From Ascidiaceihabitans sp023955215 (GTDB lineage: Bacteria; Pseudomonadota; Alphaproteobacteria; Rhodobacterales; Rhodobacteraceae): a stretch of DNA of 64,000 nucleotides. The DNA lies in NCBI GenBank assembly GCA_943788345.1, contig CALSPX010000004.1, positions 186,001 through 250,000 of the forward strand. Reading direction: 5' to 3'. Shown here piece after piece: positions 8,396-18,952 of this stretch. Made by a program: the position numbers and the translations under genes. A model generated the notes under the pieces. That model saw nothing but the letters and a program-made list of their open reading frames with translations, made no database searches and was not told the DNA's origin. The number at the start of each line of letters is the position of its first letter. Within the stretch, counting starts at the first letter, position 1.

Positions 8396-9769
8396 ATGGA
8401 CGGCACAGTATTGGTCGCAGATGATGATCGCACTATTCGCACAGTTTTGACCCAAGCGCTGACACGGGCAGGGTGTAAGGTACATGCCACGTCCAGTCTA
8501 ACGACGCTGATGCGTTGGGTGGCTGAGGGTAAAGGCGACGTTGTTATTACCGACGTTGTTATGCCAGACGGAAATGGCCTTGAGATGCTGCCAAAGATTG
8601 CTGAGGACCGTCCCGGTTTGCCTGTAATTGTTATTTCGGCACAGAACACCATCATGACTGCGATCAAAGCGGCAGAGGCGGAAGCCTACGACTATTTGCC
8701 CAAACCCTTTGACTTACCTGACCTAATGAAGCGGACAGCGCGGGCGTTGGAGTTGCGTGGGCAACACCGCAGTGCGCCTGTCAGAAGTCGCTCAAGAACG
8801 ACCTGAAGAGTTGCCATTGGTTGGTCGAACCGATGTCATGCAAGCGCTTTACCGCGTCGTTGCCCGTGTAATGAACACGGATTTACCTGTGCTTATTTGG
8901 GGTGAAAGTGGTACTGGAAAGTCATTGATTGGGCGCGCGATCCACGACTTTTCAGACCGACGCACTTTGCCGTTCGTGACGGTGACGTCGGCGGATTTGC
9001 AAGACCTATCGAGGGACCCGCGCGTGTTTTGGCGCGGGTTAAGGGCGGTACGCTTTTGATTGACGAAATCGCAGACATATCTGATGAGATACAAGCGCGT
9101 ATCGTGCGGATGATGGACACGCCAGGCGAATATGTGCCGAGGTTTTTAGCGACAAGCCAGTCCGATTTAACAGGAGCGATGGAAAATGGCACTGTGCGTA
9201 AAGATCTGTATTATCGCCTAAGTGGCGCAACTTTGAACGTGCCATCGCTGCGCGAACGGGTCGATGATATTCCATTGCTCGCCGAACATTTTCTTGGCCG
9301 GATCGAACAAGCAGGCAGCGTCATTCGTAGCCTGTCGGAGACTGCGGCCGAAGTTTTCCGCACCTACAGCTGGCCCGGCAATGTGCGCCAACTCGAAAAT
9401 GCCGTGAAGCGTTTGGGGCTTACTGGCCGAAGCCCTGAAATTACGGCGGCAGAAGTGCAGCAAGTGTTGGGCCATCAGCCCGATCTTGCCCCATTGCGCG
9501 GTGGCGCAACGGACACCGAAAAGTTAGGTGCGTCCGTTGGGCGTCATCTTCAGCGATATTTCGACCTACATGGGGATATGTTGCCCCCGGATGGTTTATA
9601 TGGCCGTATTTTGCGCGAGATTGAGGTGCCTTTAATCGAGATCGCATTGGACGCAACACACGGCAATCAGGCTAAATGTGCTGATCTTTTAGGGATCAAT
9701 CGAAACACGTTGCGAAAGAAGATTACAGAGCTTGAAATTGAGGTCACGAGACGTCGAAAATTGATGTAA
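8396..9769 (+). pseudogene. ntrC: Nitrogen response regulator NtrC, two frame disruptions (about 8756-8790 and 9009-9011)
   Basis: Response regulator partner of NtrB. The receiver domain (VADDDRTIR, TDVVMPDGNG, PKPFD) ends in one frame. The AAA+ domain (GESGTGKS Walker A) continues in a second frame from about 8790, and the Walker B part (GGTLLIDEIADIS) and Fis-type helix-turn-helix (CADLLGINRNTLRKK) lie back in the first frame from about 9011. One extra base and one missing base, 250 bases apart, explain this. Only a short stretch joins the two ATPase halves, so the sigma-54 contact loop GAFTGA is absent. This matches Rhodobacter capsulatus NtrC, known to act with the housekeeping sigma factor. 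Confidence 0.88.
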
Positions 9770-9773
9770 AATA

Positions 9774-9796
9774 GCCACAGAAACTGTGGCATTCTT
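9774..9796 (+). terminator. Probable terminator between ntrC and ntrY
   Basis: A perfect stem GCCACAG / CTGTGGC with a three-base AAA loop spans 9774-9790, followed by ATTCTT. It begins five bases after the ntrC stop, suggesting that dusB-ntrB-ntrC and ntrY-ntrX are separate transcripts or are partly uncoupled. Confidence 0.6.
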
Positions 9797-9869
9797 AACG
9801 CACCCATGTTATCAACCACGAGATGTAGCGGTGGAAGCCAATTTCACCGCATCAATTTGGTAGGGTCTG

Positions 9870-12111
9870 GTGGCAATCCCAACACGTCATACGCCTTGGG
9901 TAGACACCCTTCGTAAGCTGCGTCGACAGCGTCGTGCACGTGGTCTTGCGACGATTGGGTTGGTGGTCTTAGGGCCAATTTTGGCACTTGCTACCTTTCT
10001 AATATTGGGCCCATTGGACCAAGGTTCCAACGATTTATCCCTTCGCTTCATTCTGTTGGCAGACGTCGTCTACATTTTGGTAATCGCTGCTTTGGTTCTA
10101 GCACAAGTGGCACGTATTGTTGCCGCGCGTCGCGCGCAATCTTCGGGATCGCGTCTGCATCTTCGGCTAACGGCAGTGTTCGCGGCGTTGGCCCTTTTTC
10201 CAACAGTTATTGTCGCTGTGTTCGCGATGTTGACGATTAACATCGCGCTTGAGGGCTGGTTTTCTGAACGTGTACGCAATGTTGTTGGGTTCTCGTTGGC
10301 TGCGGCCGAAGCCTATGAGCAAGAGCAACGAGAGGGCCTGATCGAGGATGCTCGGACCTTAGCGGCACGTATGGACATTGTACGTCGTCAACAGATCGAA
10401 CTGAGCGACAGTGAGTTGCTTGGTGTTGAGCAACGTAAAATTCAGCGTGGGCTGCGTGAGGCATATCTGGTTGATGGCACTGCGACCATTCGTGCGAGGG
10501 GCGATCGTTCATACCTGTTTGATTTTGAGCCGCCAGATGCCCGTCAAATGGCCGTTGCCCGTGAACGCGATCTTGCGATCATTCAGGACTGGTTCAACAA
10601 TGAATTCAGGGTTTTGGTTCCGCTGAAAAGCTCCCCAGATCGGTTTCTATATGTAACCCGCGATGTGGATGGGGAAATCTTATCCTTGTTGGACGAAACA
10701 CAGAAAACGGTTCGCCTGTACCAACAATTGGAAAGCGACCGTGGCAAGCGGTTGTTTGAGTTTGGCCTGCTGTATTTGGCCTTTGCGGTGATCCTTATTC
10801 TTGGTGCTATTTGGCTGGGGCTTGGTTTCGCTGAACGTCTTTCTGGCCCTGTCGGGCGTCTTACCGGCGCTGCACAACGGGTAGGGGCCGGGGATCTGGA
10901 CGTTCAGGTTCGCGAAGAGGACGGTGACGACGAAATTGCGATGCTTGGCCGCTATTTTAACCAAATGACCCGACAACTAAAGGGGCAGCGCGAAACCTTA
11001 TTGGACAACACGGGTCAGATCGAACGCCGCCGTCGTATGTTTGACTCCGTTCTTAGCTCTGTCACCTCTGGTGTTGTTGGGCTCGATCCTGACGGGCGGG
11101 TCGCCTTTGTTAATCGTTCCGCGGCTCGTTTGCTTGGATTGGCACGAGGACCAACAGACAGTGCCATTGTCCGTGGCTGTGCCGGAATTTGGGCCGCTAT
11201 TCGAGGTTTTGCGTAAAGGCCCGAGTGAGGTAGCGCAAAGCGAAATTAAAGTAAGCCGAAATGGACAACTTGAGAACCTTCTGGTCCGCATGGCAACACG
11301 ACGCAATGAGGCAGATATTCTTGAAGGGTTCGTTGTGGCCTTTGACGACGTTACCGATTTGGTCAGCGCCCAACGCATGGCGGCGTGGGGCGATGTGGCG
11401 CGTCGTATCGCACACGAAATCAAAAACCCACTGACTCCAATTCAGCTGAGCGCTGAAAGGATCAGACGCAAATTCGCGCCCAAACTGGGGGACGAAAGTG
11501 ACGATCTGGAACAAATGACAGGTGTGATCATTCGCCAGACGGGCGATTTGCGGCGTATTGTTGACGAGTTTTCAAAATTCGCGCGTATGCCAGAGCCAGA
11601 TCGCAAAACGCATGACTTGGCCAAACTTGTCAGTGATGCAGTTGTCTTGCAACGCCTTGGCCAGCCCGACGTTGATATCAAGCTGGCCGGCATTGACGAT
11701 GCTTTGATGGCTGAATTTGACGACACTATGATTTCACAGGCTATGACGAATTTGATCAAGAACGCAGGTGAAGCCATCGAAACTTTGATCAAAAAGAGCG
11801 CTCCTGATAGTTTGGTGCCACAGATTGTTGTTGAGGTAGCCAAAGTTGAAGGACAAGCCTGCATTACAATTGCAGACAACGGTATTGGACTACCAGAAGA
11901 CCGTGCCCGATTGTTCGAACCATACGTCACTACACGCAGCGAGGGCACTGGCCTTGGGCTGCCGATCGTAAAGAAAATCATCGAAGAACACGGCGGAACT
12001 TTACAGCTGCTCAACGCACCTGTTTTTGACGGTCAAAATCATTTCGGGGCTATGGCGGTTGTTAAGCTGCCCTTGTCCCCAACAGACTTATCAGCAGCCA
12101 ATAATAAATAA
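9870..12111 (+). pseudogene. ntrY: Sensor histidine kinase NtrY, frame disrupted near 11150-11164
   Basis: Membrane sensor kinase of the NtrYX pair, linked in alphaproteobacteria to nitrogen and redox or envelope control. GTG start 9870 with AGGG six bases upstream. The order is: transmembrane helices near residues 30-50, 65-85 and 100-125, a periplasmic-type sensor region, another helix (about 295-320), HAMP with GPVGRLTGAAQRV, and a PAS domain. The frame then breaks after LLGLARGPTD, and PLSVAVPEF resumes one base later at 11164. The kinase core is intact, with RRIAHEIKNPLTPIQLSAER and NLIKNAGEAIE. Corrected length is about 746 residues. An extra base is the simplest explanation. Confidence 0.88.
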
Positions 12112-12125
12112 GAAGGTATAAACCC

Positions 12126-13532
12126 ATGAGCGACATACTGATTGTAGACGACGAACGCGATATCCGCGAACTCATCTCTGAAATCCTAAAGGATGAGGGA
12201 TTTACCACGCGCTTGGCTGGCAATTCAGATGATGCGATCGCCGAAATTGATGCTGAACCACCTGCGCTTATGATCCTTGATATTTGGCTCAAAGACAGCC
12301 GCATGGACGGGATTGATATCCTAAAAACGGTGAAACGTGAGAACCCTGATGTGCCTGTGGTTATTATTTCCGGGCACGGGAATATCGAGATTGCCGTCGC
12401 AGCAATCAAGCAGGGTGCCTACGACTTCATCGAAAAACCCTTCAATATCGAACAACTCTTAGTAGTTATCCGTCGTGCGATGGAAACCAGCCGTCTGCGC
12501 CGCGAAAACCAAAGCCTGAAACGCCAAGATGGTGTTCAGTCTGAAATGATTGGTGGCTCGGCATCCTTCCGTACATTGATTGGACAATTGGACAAGGTGA
12601 CCAAATCGAATGGTCGCGTGATGCTAAGTGGACCTGCAGGAAGCGGCAAAGAGGTTGCTGCGCGTTATATTCACGCCAATTCCAACCGTGCAAGCGCACC
12701 GTTTGTGACTGTGAATTGTGCAGGGGTGACGCCTGCGCAAATGGAAGAAATGCTTTTTGGTCGTGAAGGAGCGGAACGTGGGATTGAGCCTGGCTTACTT
12801 GAGCAGGCCAATGGCGGCGTAATTTATTTTGACGAAGTTGCGGATATGCCTTTGGGGACCCAAACGAAAATCCTACGCGTCTTGGTCGATCAACAGTTCC
12901 TGCGGGTTGGTGGTTCGGAGAAAGTGCGCGTTGATCTACGTGTGATCTCTAGCACGAACAGAAACCTTGAGGTCGAGATTGAGGCGGAGCGGTTCCGCCA
13001 AGAATTATTCCATCGTCTGAACGTTGTACCTATTTCGGTACCGTCGCTTGAAGATCGCCGCGAAGACATTCCATTGCTGGCGGAATATTTCATCAAGGAA
13101 TGCAACACGAACCAAGGTCTTGCGCTGCGTGAGTTGAGCGATGATGCATCTGCCTTGATGCAAACGATGGTTTGGCCTGGAAACGTACGCCAGCTGAAAA
13201 ACCTCATCGAACGTGTCTTGATCCTAAGCGATGGCTCTGGCCCGATTGAGGCCCGTGAATTGCCTGGAGAAGAAGAAAGCAGCAATGAAGAAGGGCGCGT
13301 CGTTCTATCAGGTGCATTGGCGACCTTGCCACTTCGCGAAGCGCGTGAGGCGTTTGAACGTGAATATCTTTTGACGCAGATTAACCGTTTTGGTGGCAAC
13401 ATCAGCCGCACAGCTAATTTTGTTGGAATGGAGCGCAGTGCGCTGCACCGCAAACTCAAATCATTGGGTGTCGTGACCTCCGCCAAGGCTGGTGCGCGGG
13501 TCGCCCATGTTGAAGAAGGTGATAGCGAATAG
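12126..13532 (+). CDS. ntrX: Response regulator NtrX
   Basis: Cognate regulator of NtrY, 468 residues. Receiver with ILIVDDERDIRE, MILDIWLKDS and IEKPFN; AAA+ domain with LSGPAGSGKE (Walker A) and YFDEVADMP (Walker B); C-terminal Fis-type helix-turn-helix with SRTANFVGMERSALHRKLK. Where sigma-54 activators have GAFTGA this protein has GREGAERGIEPG, so it probably does not drive sigma-54 promoters; this is inference from the missing motif, as known for related proteins. The Walker A Gly-rich loop is intact, so ATP binding is plausible. Confidence 0.95.
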   Translation: MSDILIVDDERDIRELISEILKDEGFTTRLAGNSDDAIAEIDAEPPALMILDIWLKDSRMDGIDILKTVKRENPDVPVVIISGHGNIEIAVAAIKQGAYDFIEKPFNIEQLLVVIRRAMETSRLRRENQSLKRQDGVQSEMIGGSASFRTLIGQLDKVTKSNGRVMLSGPAGSGKEVAARYIHANSNRASAPFVTVNCAGVTPAQMEEMLFGREGAERGIEPGLLEQANGGVIYFDEVADMPLGTQTKILRVLVDQQFLRVGGSEKVRVDLRVISSTNRNLEVEIEAERFRQELFHRLNVVPISVPSLEDRREDIPLLAEYFIKECNTNQGLALRELSDDASALMQTMVWPGNVRQLKNLIERVLILSDGSGPIEARELPGEEESSNEEGRVVLSGALATLPLREAREAFEREYLLTQINRFGGNISRTANFVGMERSALHRKLKSLGVVTSAKAGARVAHVEEGDSE

Positions 13533-13640
13533 GTACCTGAGAATGCCAAGCTGGGTTATAACGCTAATTGAATTGACCCGACTTAGGCCTTCTGTCATTC
13601 AAATGATCCAAAGTGCGACAACAAGTCAAAGGATGAACCC

Positions 13641-15017
13641 ATGAAGGTCATCATATGCGGTGCAGGTCAGGTCGGGTGGCAAATTGCCCGTCATCTTTCC
13701 GGAGAACGCAACGACGTAACTGTAGTTGATCAGGACTCCGAATTGGTTCGTCGCGCTACAGATTCATTGGATGTTCAAGGTGTCGCTGGTTTTGCCAGCT
13801 ATCCTGATGTCTTAGATCGTGCGGGTGCACGCGATGCGGATATGATTATTGCGGCGACCCATTCCGATGAAGTGAACATGGTCACCTGTCAAGTTGCGCA
13901 CTCGATCTTTGGTATTAATCGCAAGATCGCACGCCTTCGAAGCCAATCCTATCTGGACGCGATTTACTCTGACCTTTATCGCCGACAGCACATGCCAATC
14001 GACGTTGTGATCAGTCCAGAGCGTGAAGTCGCGGCTGCTGCGTTGCAGCGTCTGTCGGCACCAGCTGCTTTTGATACAGAGCGTTTTATGGACGGGCAGG
14101 CCCAATTGCTGGGCATTCTGATTGAAGAAGAATGTCCTGTGGTTCACACGCCCCTGCGCCAACTGACAGACTTGTTTTCAACGTTGCGTGCCGTTGTGGT
14201 TGGTGTGCGCCGTGACGGAGCACTTTTTTCTCCCAATCCAGGCGATCAGCTGTTTGTGGGCGATGAATGTTACGTATTTGCACATGTTGAAGACGTTCCG
14301 CGTACGATGGAAGTGTTTGGTAAGCGTATGGCCAAACAAGAGCGCGTTGTTATGGTAGGGGGCGGTAATGTTGGCCTGGCAGTGGCAACTGAATTGGAAT
14401 CCCGAACTGATCGTGTGCGTGCAAAGGTTATTGAAAAAGACCGTAAACGTGCGGAAATTGCCGCCGAAGCACTGGAACGGACCATTGTGCTACACGGCGA
14501 TGGTTTGGACGTATCATTGCTGACAGAAGCAGGCGTAAGCCGCGCTGATGCCATGTTGGCAGTCACTGACGATGATAAGACAAATATGCTGGCGGCAGTG
14601 CGCGCCAAATCTGAGGGATGCCCGTATGCGATCGCTCTGATCAATGACCCAACACTGGTCCCGTTGATGGGACCGCTGGGAATTGACGCCTATATCAATC
14701 CGCGCGCCACGACCGTTAGCTCTATCTTGCGCCACATCCGTCACGGCCGCGTACGGGCCGTTTATTCGATTGGGGATGCGGAGGCTGAGGTGATTGAAGC
14801 AGAAGTACTTTCGACCTCACCAATGGCTGGCAAACGGATTGCAGACATTGATTTTCCTGAGGGCGTTTTGGTCGGGGCCGTGCGCAAAGGCGGCAAAGTC
14901 ATCCGTCCGATGGGTGACACACGGATCGATGAGGGCGATGTAATTGCCTTGTTTGCACTGACAAAAGACGTCCCCGAAGTGGAACGATTGATGCAAGTTT
15001 CAATCGACTTTTTCTGA
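13641..15017 (+). CDS. trkA: Trk potassium uptake regulatory protein TrkA
   Basis: Cytoplasmic nucleotide-binding subunit of the Trk K+ uptake system. The 458 residues form two RCK modules: the first Rossmann motif is GAGQVGWQIARHLS at the N-terminus, the second is VGGGNVGLAVATELE near residue 240, each followed by a TrkA-C domain. Its stop is one base before the trkH start, so the two are cotranscribed. The ntrYX-trkAH-hfq order is conserved in Rhodobacter relatives. Confidence 0.96.
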   Translation: MKVIICGAGQVGWQIARHLSGERNDVTVVDQDSELVRRATDSLDVQGVAGFASYPDVLDRAGARDADMIIAATHSDEVNMVTCQVAHSIFGINRKIARLRSQSYLDAIYSDLYRRQHMPIDVVISPEREVAAAALQRLSAPAAFDTERFMDGQAQLLGILIEEECPVVHTPLRQLTDLFSTLRAVVVGVRRDGALFSPNPGDQLFVGDECYVFAHVEDVPRTMEVFGKRMAKQERVVMVGGGNVGLAVATELESRTDRVRAKVIEKDRKRAEIAAEALERTIVLHGDGLDVSLLTEAGVSRADAMLAVTDDDKTNMLAAVRAKSEGCPYAIALINDPTLVPLMGPLGIDAYINPRATTVSSILRHIRHGRVRAVYSIGDAEAEVIEAEVLSTSPMAGKRIADIDFPEGVLVGAVRKGGKVIRPMGDTRIDEGDVIALFALTKDVPEVERLMQVSIDFF

Positions 15018-15018
15018 T

Positions 15019-16551
15019 ATGAAACAAAAGCTTGGTTTTATAGAGCAACTTTTCCATCTCCCTTTGTTTCTCTTGGTTTTTGGGCTGGCCTCTGTACTGA
15101 TGTTGATCCCTGCAAGTTATGCAGGCGTTTTGCGTGAACTCGCGACGGGCAGGGCGTTCCTGTATTCTGGGCTTCTTGGAATTATCATTTTCGTACTGAT
15201 TTCGATGGCTCACCATGGCCGAATGCCGGGGCATGGTGCATTGGGACCATTGATGTCCTTGTTCTCTACTTTTGTATTTCTACCGTTGATCCTTGCGGTT
15301 CCTTTCTATGAATCACTTCAAACAACCAGCTTTTTCAACTCCTACATTGAAATGGTCAGCTCAATCACCACGACAGGTGCAACGCTTTTTGATGATCCAG
15401 AACGCTTGAACCGTCCGCTTCATTTGTGGCGGGCGCTGGTTGGTTGGATGGGCGGTTTGATCATGTGGGTGGCTGCCTCTGCTATCCTTGCCCCGCTTAA
15501 TTTGGGTGGGTTTGAGATCACGGCCCGTGCCGAACCCGGGCGGCGCGCTGTCGGGCAGGCGCAAGTTGGCCAAAGCGAAAGCCGTCTTAAGATGGTCAAG
15601 ATTATTGGGGCACTGTTCCCTATCTATTTCGGTTTGACCTGGCTTTTATGGGCGCTTCTTTGGGTCAGTGGGGACGAGTCCCTTGTGGCGCTTTGCCATG
15701 CCATGTCGATCTTAGCGACATCAGGTATTTCTCCGGTGGGTGGTTTGACCGGTGAATCGGGCATCTCTGGCGAAGTCCTTATGGTGTTGTTCATGCTGTT
15801 TGCATTGTCCCGTCTGACGTTCTCCAGCGATACGGTGACAAGCGAAAGCGGGGGCATATTGCACGACCCCGAATTTCGAATTGGCATGGCGTTGGTCATA
15901 GGTGTTCCGTCTGTTTTATTCTTACGTCACTGGTTGGCATCCTTCGATGTTGCAGCTGAGACCACCTTGATCGATGCGGGGCGCGCTTTTTGGGGGGCTC
16001 TGTTTACCGTAATGTCATTTTTAACAACGACGGGGTTTTCGAGCAATTCATGGGGTGATGCGCAGCAATGGTCCGGTCTAGCGACACCGGGCTTAATTCT
16101 TATGGGGTTATGCCTCATGGGCGGCGGCGTTGCGACAACGGCCGGTGGTGTAAAATTGTTGCGGGTTTTTGCGCTGTATCGCAATGGTCGTCGTGAAATG
16201 GAGCGGTTGGTACACCCGTCATCCATTAGCAATGCAGATTCAATGGGTAAACGCCTTCAGAAGAATGGCGCATTCATCGCGTGGATCTTTTTCATGTTAT
16301 TTGCGTTGTCACTCGCCGTTGTTACAATTTTGTTGGCTGCATCGGGCGCGTCCTTTGAAGAGGCCGTTGTAATGGCGATCGCCAGCCTGTCGACAACGGG
16401 TCCGCTGCTGGAAATGGGGGGGGACACACCGATTAGGATCATAGAACTAAACAGTTTCGCTAAATCCGTTTTTGTCAGCGCTATGGTTCTAGGTCGTCTT
16501 GAAACCCTCGCCATTATCGCACTTTTGACACCAGATTTATGGCGCGGATAG
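15019..16551 (+). CDS. trkH: Trk potassium transporter membrane subunit TrkH
   Basis: Polytopic K+ channel subunit, 510 residues, with about ten hydrophobic segments. The four selectivity-loop-like segments appear as SSITTTGATLF (near residue 115), SILATSGISPVGG (near 235), SFLTTTGFSSN (near 335) and ASLSTTGPL (near 460), each centred on a conserved glycine. It directly follows trkA and completes the system. No frame problem is seen. Confidence 0.95.
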   Translation: MKQKLGFIEQLFHLPLFLLVFGLASVLMLIPASYAGVLRELATGRAFLYSGLLGIIIFVLISMAHHGRMPGHGALGPLMSLFSTFVFLPLILAVPFYESLQTTSFFNSYIEMVSSITTTGATLFDDPERLNRPLHLWRALVGWMGGLIMWVAASAILAPLNLGGFEITARAEPGRRAVGQAQVGQSESRLKMVKIIGALFPIYFGLTWLLWALLWVSGDESLVALCHAMSILATSGISPVGGLTGESGISGEVLMVLFMLFALSRLTFSSDTVTSESGGILHDPEFRIGMALVIGVPSVLFLRHWLASFDVAAETTLIDAGRAFWGALFTVMSFLTTTGFSSNSWGDAQQWSGLATPGLILMGLCLMGGGVATTAGGVKLLRVFALYRNGRREMERLVHPSSISNADSMGKRLQKNGAFIAWIFFMLFALSLAVVTILLAASGASFEEAVVMAIASLSTTGPLLEMGGDTPIRIIELNSFAKSVFVSAMVLGRLETLAIIALLTPDLWRG

Positions 16552-16676
16552 GTAACTTGGGGTAAGATAGCCACCCTGCGGGCGTTTTTGGGGCTAGAAA
16601 CTCCTCAAATCCTTATCCATAATATAACAAAGAGTGATTTGGTCCGCAGATAACTTAAAAAAAAGGCGAAAATGCA

Positions 16677-16916
16677 ATGGCTTCGGATAGACAGAACCTA
16701 CAGGACGCGTTCCTGAACCACGTACGCAAGACTAAAGTTCCAGTAACGATCTTTCTGATCAACGGCGTGAAGCTGCAAGGCGTCATTACATGGTTCGACA
16801 ACTTCTGCGTGCTATTGCGCCGCGACGGTCAATCACAGCTTGTATACAAGCACGCGATTTCGACCATTATGCCTAGCCAGCCAATCAGCCTATATGAGGG
16901 CGAAGACCAAGCTTGA
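16677..16916 (+). CDS. hfq: RNA chaperone Hfq
   Basis: A 79-residue Sm-like hexameric RNA chaperone that pairs small RNAs with mRNAs. Sm1 motif ([20 protein letters not shown]) and Sm2 motif with YKHAIST are complete; the C-terminal tail is short, as usual in alphaproteobacteria. The 125-base gap upstream contains an A-rich run before the start. An ATG four bases upstream is in another frame and is not used. Its TGA overlaps the TTG start of hflX. Confidence 0.97.
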
Positions 16917-18211
16917 GCAAAGAGCAGTTCCAGATAGATAACACCGACGGGCCGGTATTGACCCGCGCGTGGGTGCTTCATCCTGATATCAAATCAGATC
17001 ATCTTCGCCGTAATGCGGCCCTGTCTTTGGCAGAGGCGGTTTCTTTAGCAAATGCCTTGAGTGAGCTAGACGTCATCGGCAGCGATGCTGTGCGTCTCCC
17101 CAAACCGCATGCCGGTATGTTATTTGGCTCTGGTAAGATCAAAGAGCTTCATGACGTGTTTGAAGAGGCAGAAATCGACCTTGTTTTGATCGATGGTAAA
17201 GTTACGCCTGTTCAACAACGCAACCTTGAAAAAGAGTGGGGCGTGAAGGTCTTGGACCGCACCGGTCTGATCCTTGAAATCTTTAGCGAACGTGCGGCCA
17301 CCCGTGAGGGTGTGTTGCAGGTCGAGATGGCGGCACTCACCTATCAACGAACACGTCTTGTGCGTGCTTGGACCCACCTTGAACGCCAACGTGGTGGCTT
17401 GGGCTTTGTTGGTGGTCCGGGTGAAACGCAGATTGAGTCTGATCGCCGCGCAATTGATGACCAATTGGTGCGCTTGCGCCGTCAGCTTGATAAAGTGGTG
17501 AAAACCCGCGCATTGCACCGTGCTGCGCGCAAAAAGGTACCTTATCCTATCGTTGCTCTTGTGGGGTACACCAACGCCGGTAAGTCGACGCTGTTCAATT
17601 ACTTAACAGGTGCGGATGTGATGGCGGAGGACATGTTGTTCGCTACGCTTGACCCAACGATGCGCCGTTGGATCATGGATGACGGGCCCGAAGTGATATT
17701 GTCCGATACAGTTGGATTCATCTCTGACCTTCCAACTGAGTTGGTGGCGTCTTTCCGTGCGACATTGGAAGAAGTGCTTGCCGCTGACGTGATTTGTCAC
17801 GTGCGTGACATCAGCCACCCTGAGTCTGAAGAACAAGCCAGAGATGTTCGTGAGATTATGAAAGTCTTGGGTGTTGATGCGGAACGCCCAACCTTCGAGG
17901 TTTGGAACAAGTTAGACGCGTTGGATGATGAGGCGGCTGAGGCGGTAAGAACCCGTGCTGCACGCAACGAAATGGTTTATGCGACATCCGCAATCAGCGG
18001 TGCTGGTACCCAAGTGTTGATGGAAGCGATTGCCGAAGCTTTGCAAGGCGCGTTGATCACCGAAGACTTGACGTTGTCGTTTGCAAAAGGTCGCGAACGC
18101 GCTTGGCTGTTCGCAAACGAGGTCGTGCTGGAAGAGACGCAAACCGACGAGGGGTTTGTGGTTACAGTACGTTGGAGCGGCCGTCAGAAGGCCGAATACA
18201 AAGCCCTGTAA
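16913..18211 (+). CDS. hflX: GTPase HflX
   Basis: Ribosome-associated GTPase, 432 residues. N-terminal HflX domain with the [20 protein letters not shown] glycine-rich segment, then a coiled region with [15 protein letters not shown], and the G domain with [15 protein letters not shown] (G1), [10 protein letters not shown] (G3) and NKLD (G4). The start is TTG 16913, overlapping the hfq stop as TTGA, which suggests translational coupling. hfq-hflX adjacency is widely conserved. Confidence 0.95.
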
Positions 18212-18215
18212 GCAG

Positions 18216-18908
18216 TCAATTGGTCGATGTGCCCCAACGAGTTTGCAACTTGTTCAGCGCATCGATCCGTTCGCTTGTCTTGGGGTGACTAAGCAACCAC
18301 GCTGGTGCATGACCGTTCATTGAACCACTCATTGCGTCCAGCTTTTGGAACAGTGAAATCTGACCTGCTGTGCCGATGCCTGATTTGGTGAGTAGGGCAG
18401 CGGCATAAGCGTCCGCCTCGTATTCGTCAGAGCGACTAAGGCGCGCAGCTAACATTGATGTTAGCATGTTGGCGATCCAAACACCTACGAACGGTATGAA
18501 ACGCCCCAGAACCATCGAAAGCATCGTACGTAGTGCGTTTTGACCTGAGAAGTCGATCATGCGGCGCCGTGAGTGACCAAGGGCAACATGGCCCAACTCA
18601 TGTGCAATGACACTGGCCAGTTCATCCGCACTAACTTCACCGTTTTGAAATTTTTTGTAAAAACCGCGAGTGATGAAAATACGCCCATCTGGCGCGGCCA
18701 AGCCGTTGATCTGGTCAATCTCATAAATATGCACGCGAATTTTAGGTAAATCCAAGGCGCTGGCCATTTGATCACTCAATTGACCTAGCATTGGGTCGTT
18801 CAAGACGGTGGATTGCTCATCCAAACGTTTTGCCGTTTGCCACGCAGAAAAGCGGTACATTGCAAGGCCGTAGATAAGGGCGAGTAGAATTGGGGTAAGT
18901 TTCAACAT
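18216..18908 (-). CDS. M48 family metalloprotease (HtpX-like)
   Basis: A 230-residue zinc protease with an N-terminal hydrophobic segment (PILLALIYGLAMY), the catalytic motif VIAHELGHVALGH near residue 115, and the third ligand region DEYEADAYAA near residue 170. Family members degrade damaged membrane or periplasmic proteins. It converges with hflX, with only four bases between the stops. Shorter than E. coli HtpX, with fewer membrane segments, so the soluble M48 subgroup is more likely. Confidence 0.88.
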   Translation of the reverse strand: MLKLTPILLALIYGLAMYRFSAWQTAKRLDEQSTVLNDPMLGQLSDQMASALDLPKIRVHIYEIDQINGLAAPDGRIFITRGFYKKFQNGEVSADELASVIAHELGHVALGHSRRRMIDFSGQNALRTMLSMVLGRFIPFVGVWIANMLTSMLAARLSRSDEYEADAYAAALLTKSGIGTAGQISLFQKLDAMSGSMNGHAPAWLLSHPKTSERIDALNKLQTRWGTSTN

Positions 18909-18952
18909 GTCATAGATATGGGGTTAAGCGGTGCAGATCGCAACGGTCAGTC

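Noticed and set aside
16552..16610. Terminator after trkH
   Set aside because: A CCCTGCGGG segment followed by T5 exists but the stem is only three base pairs and the pairing around it is poor.
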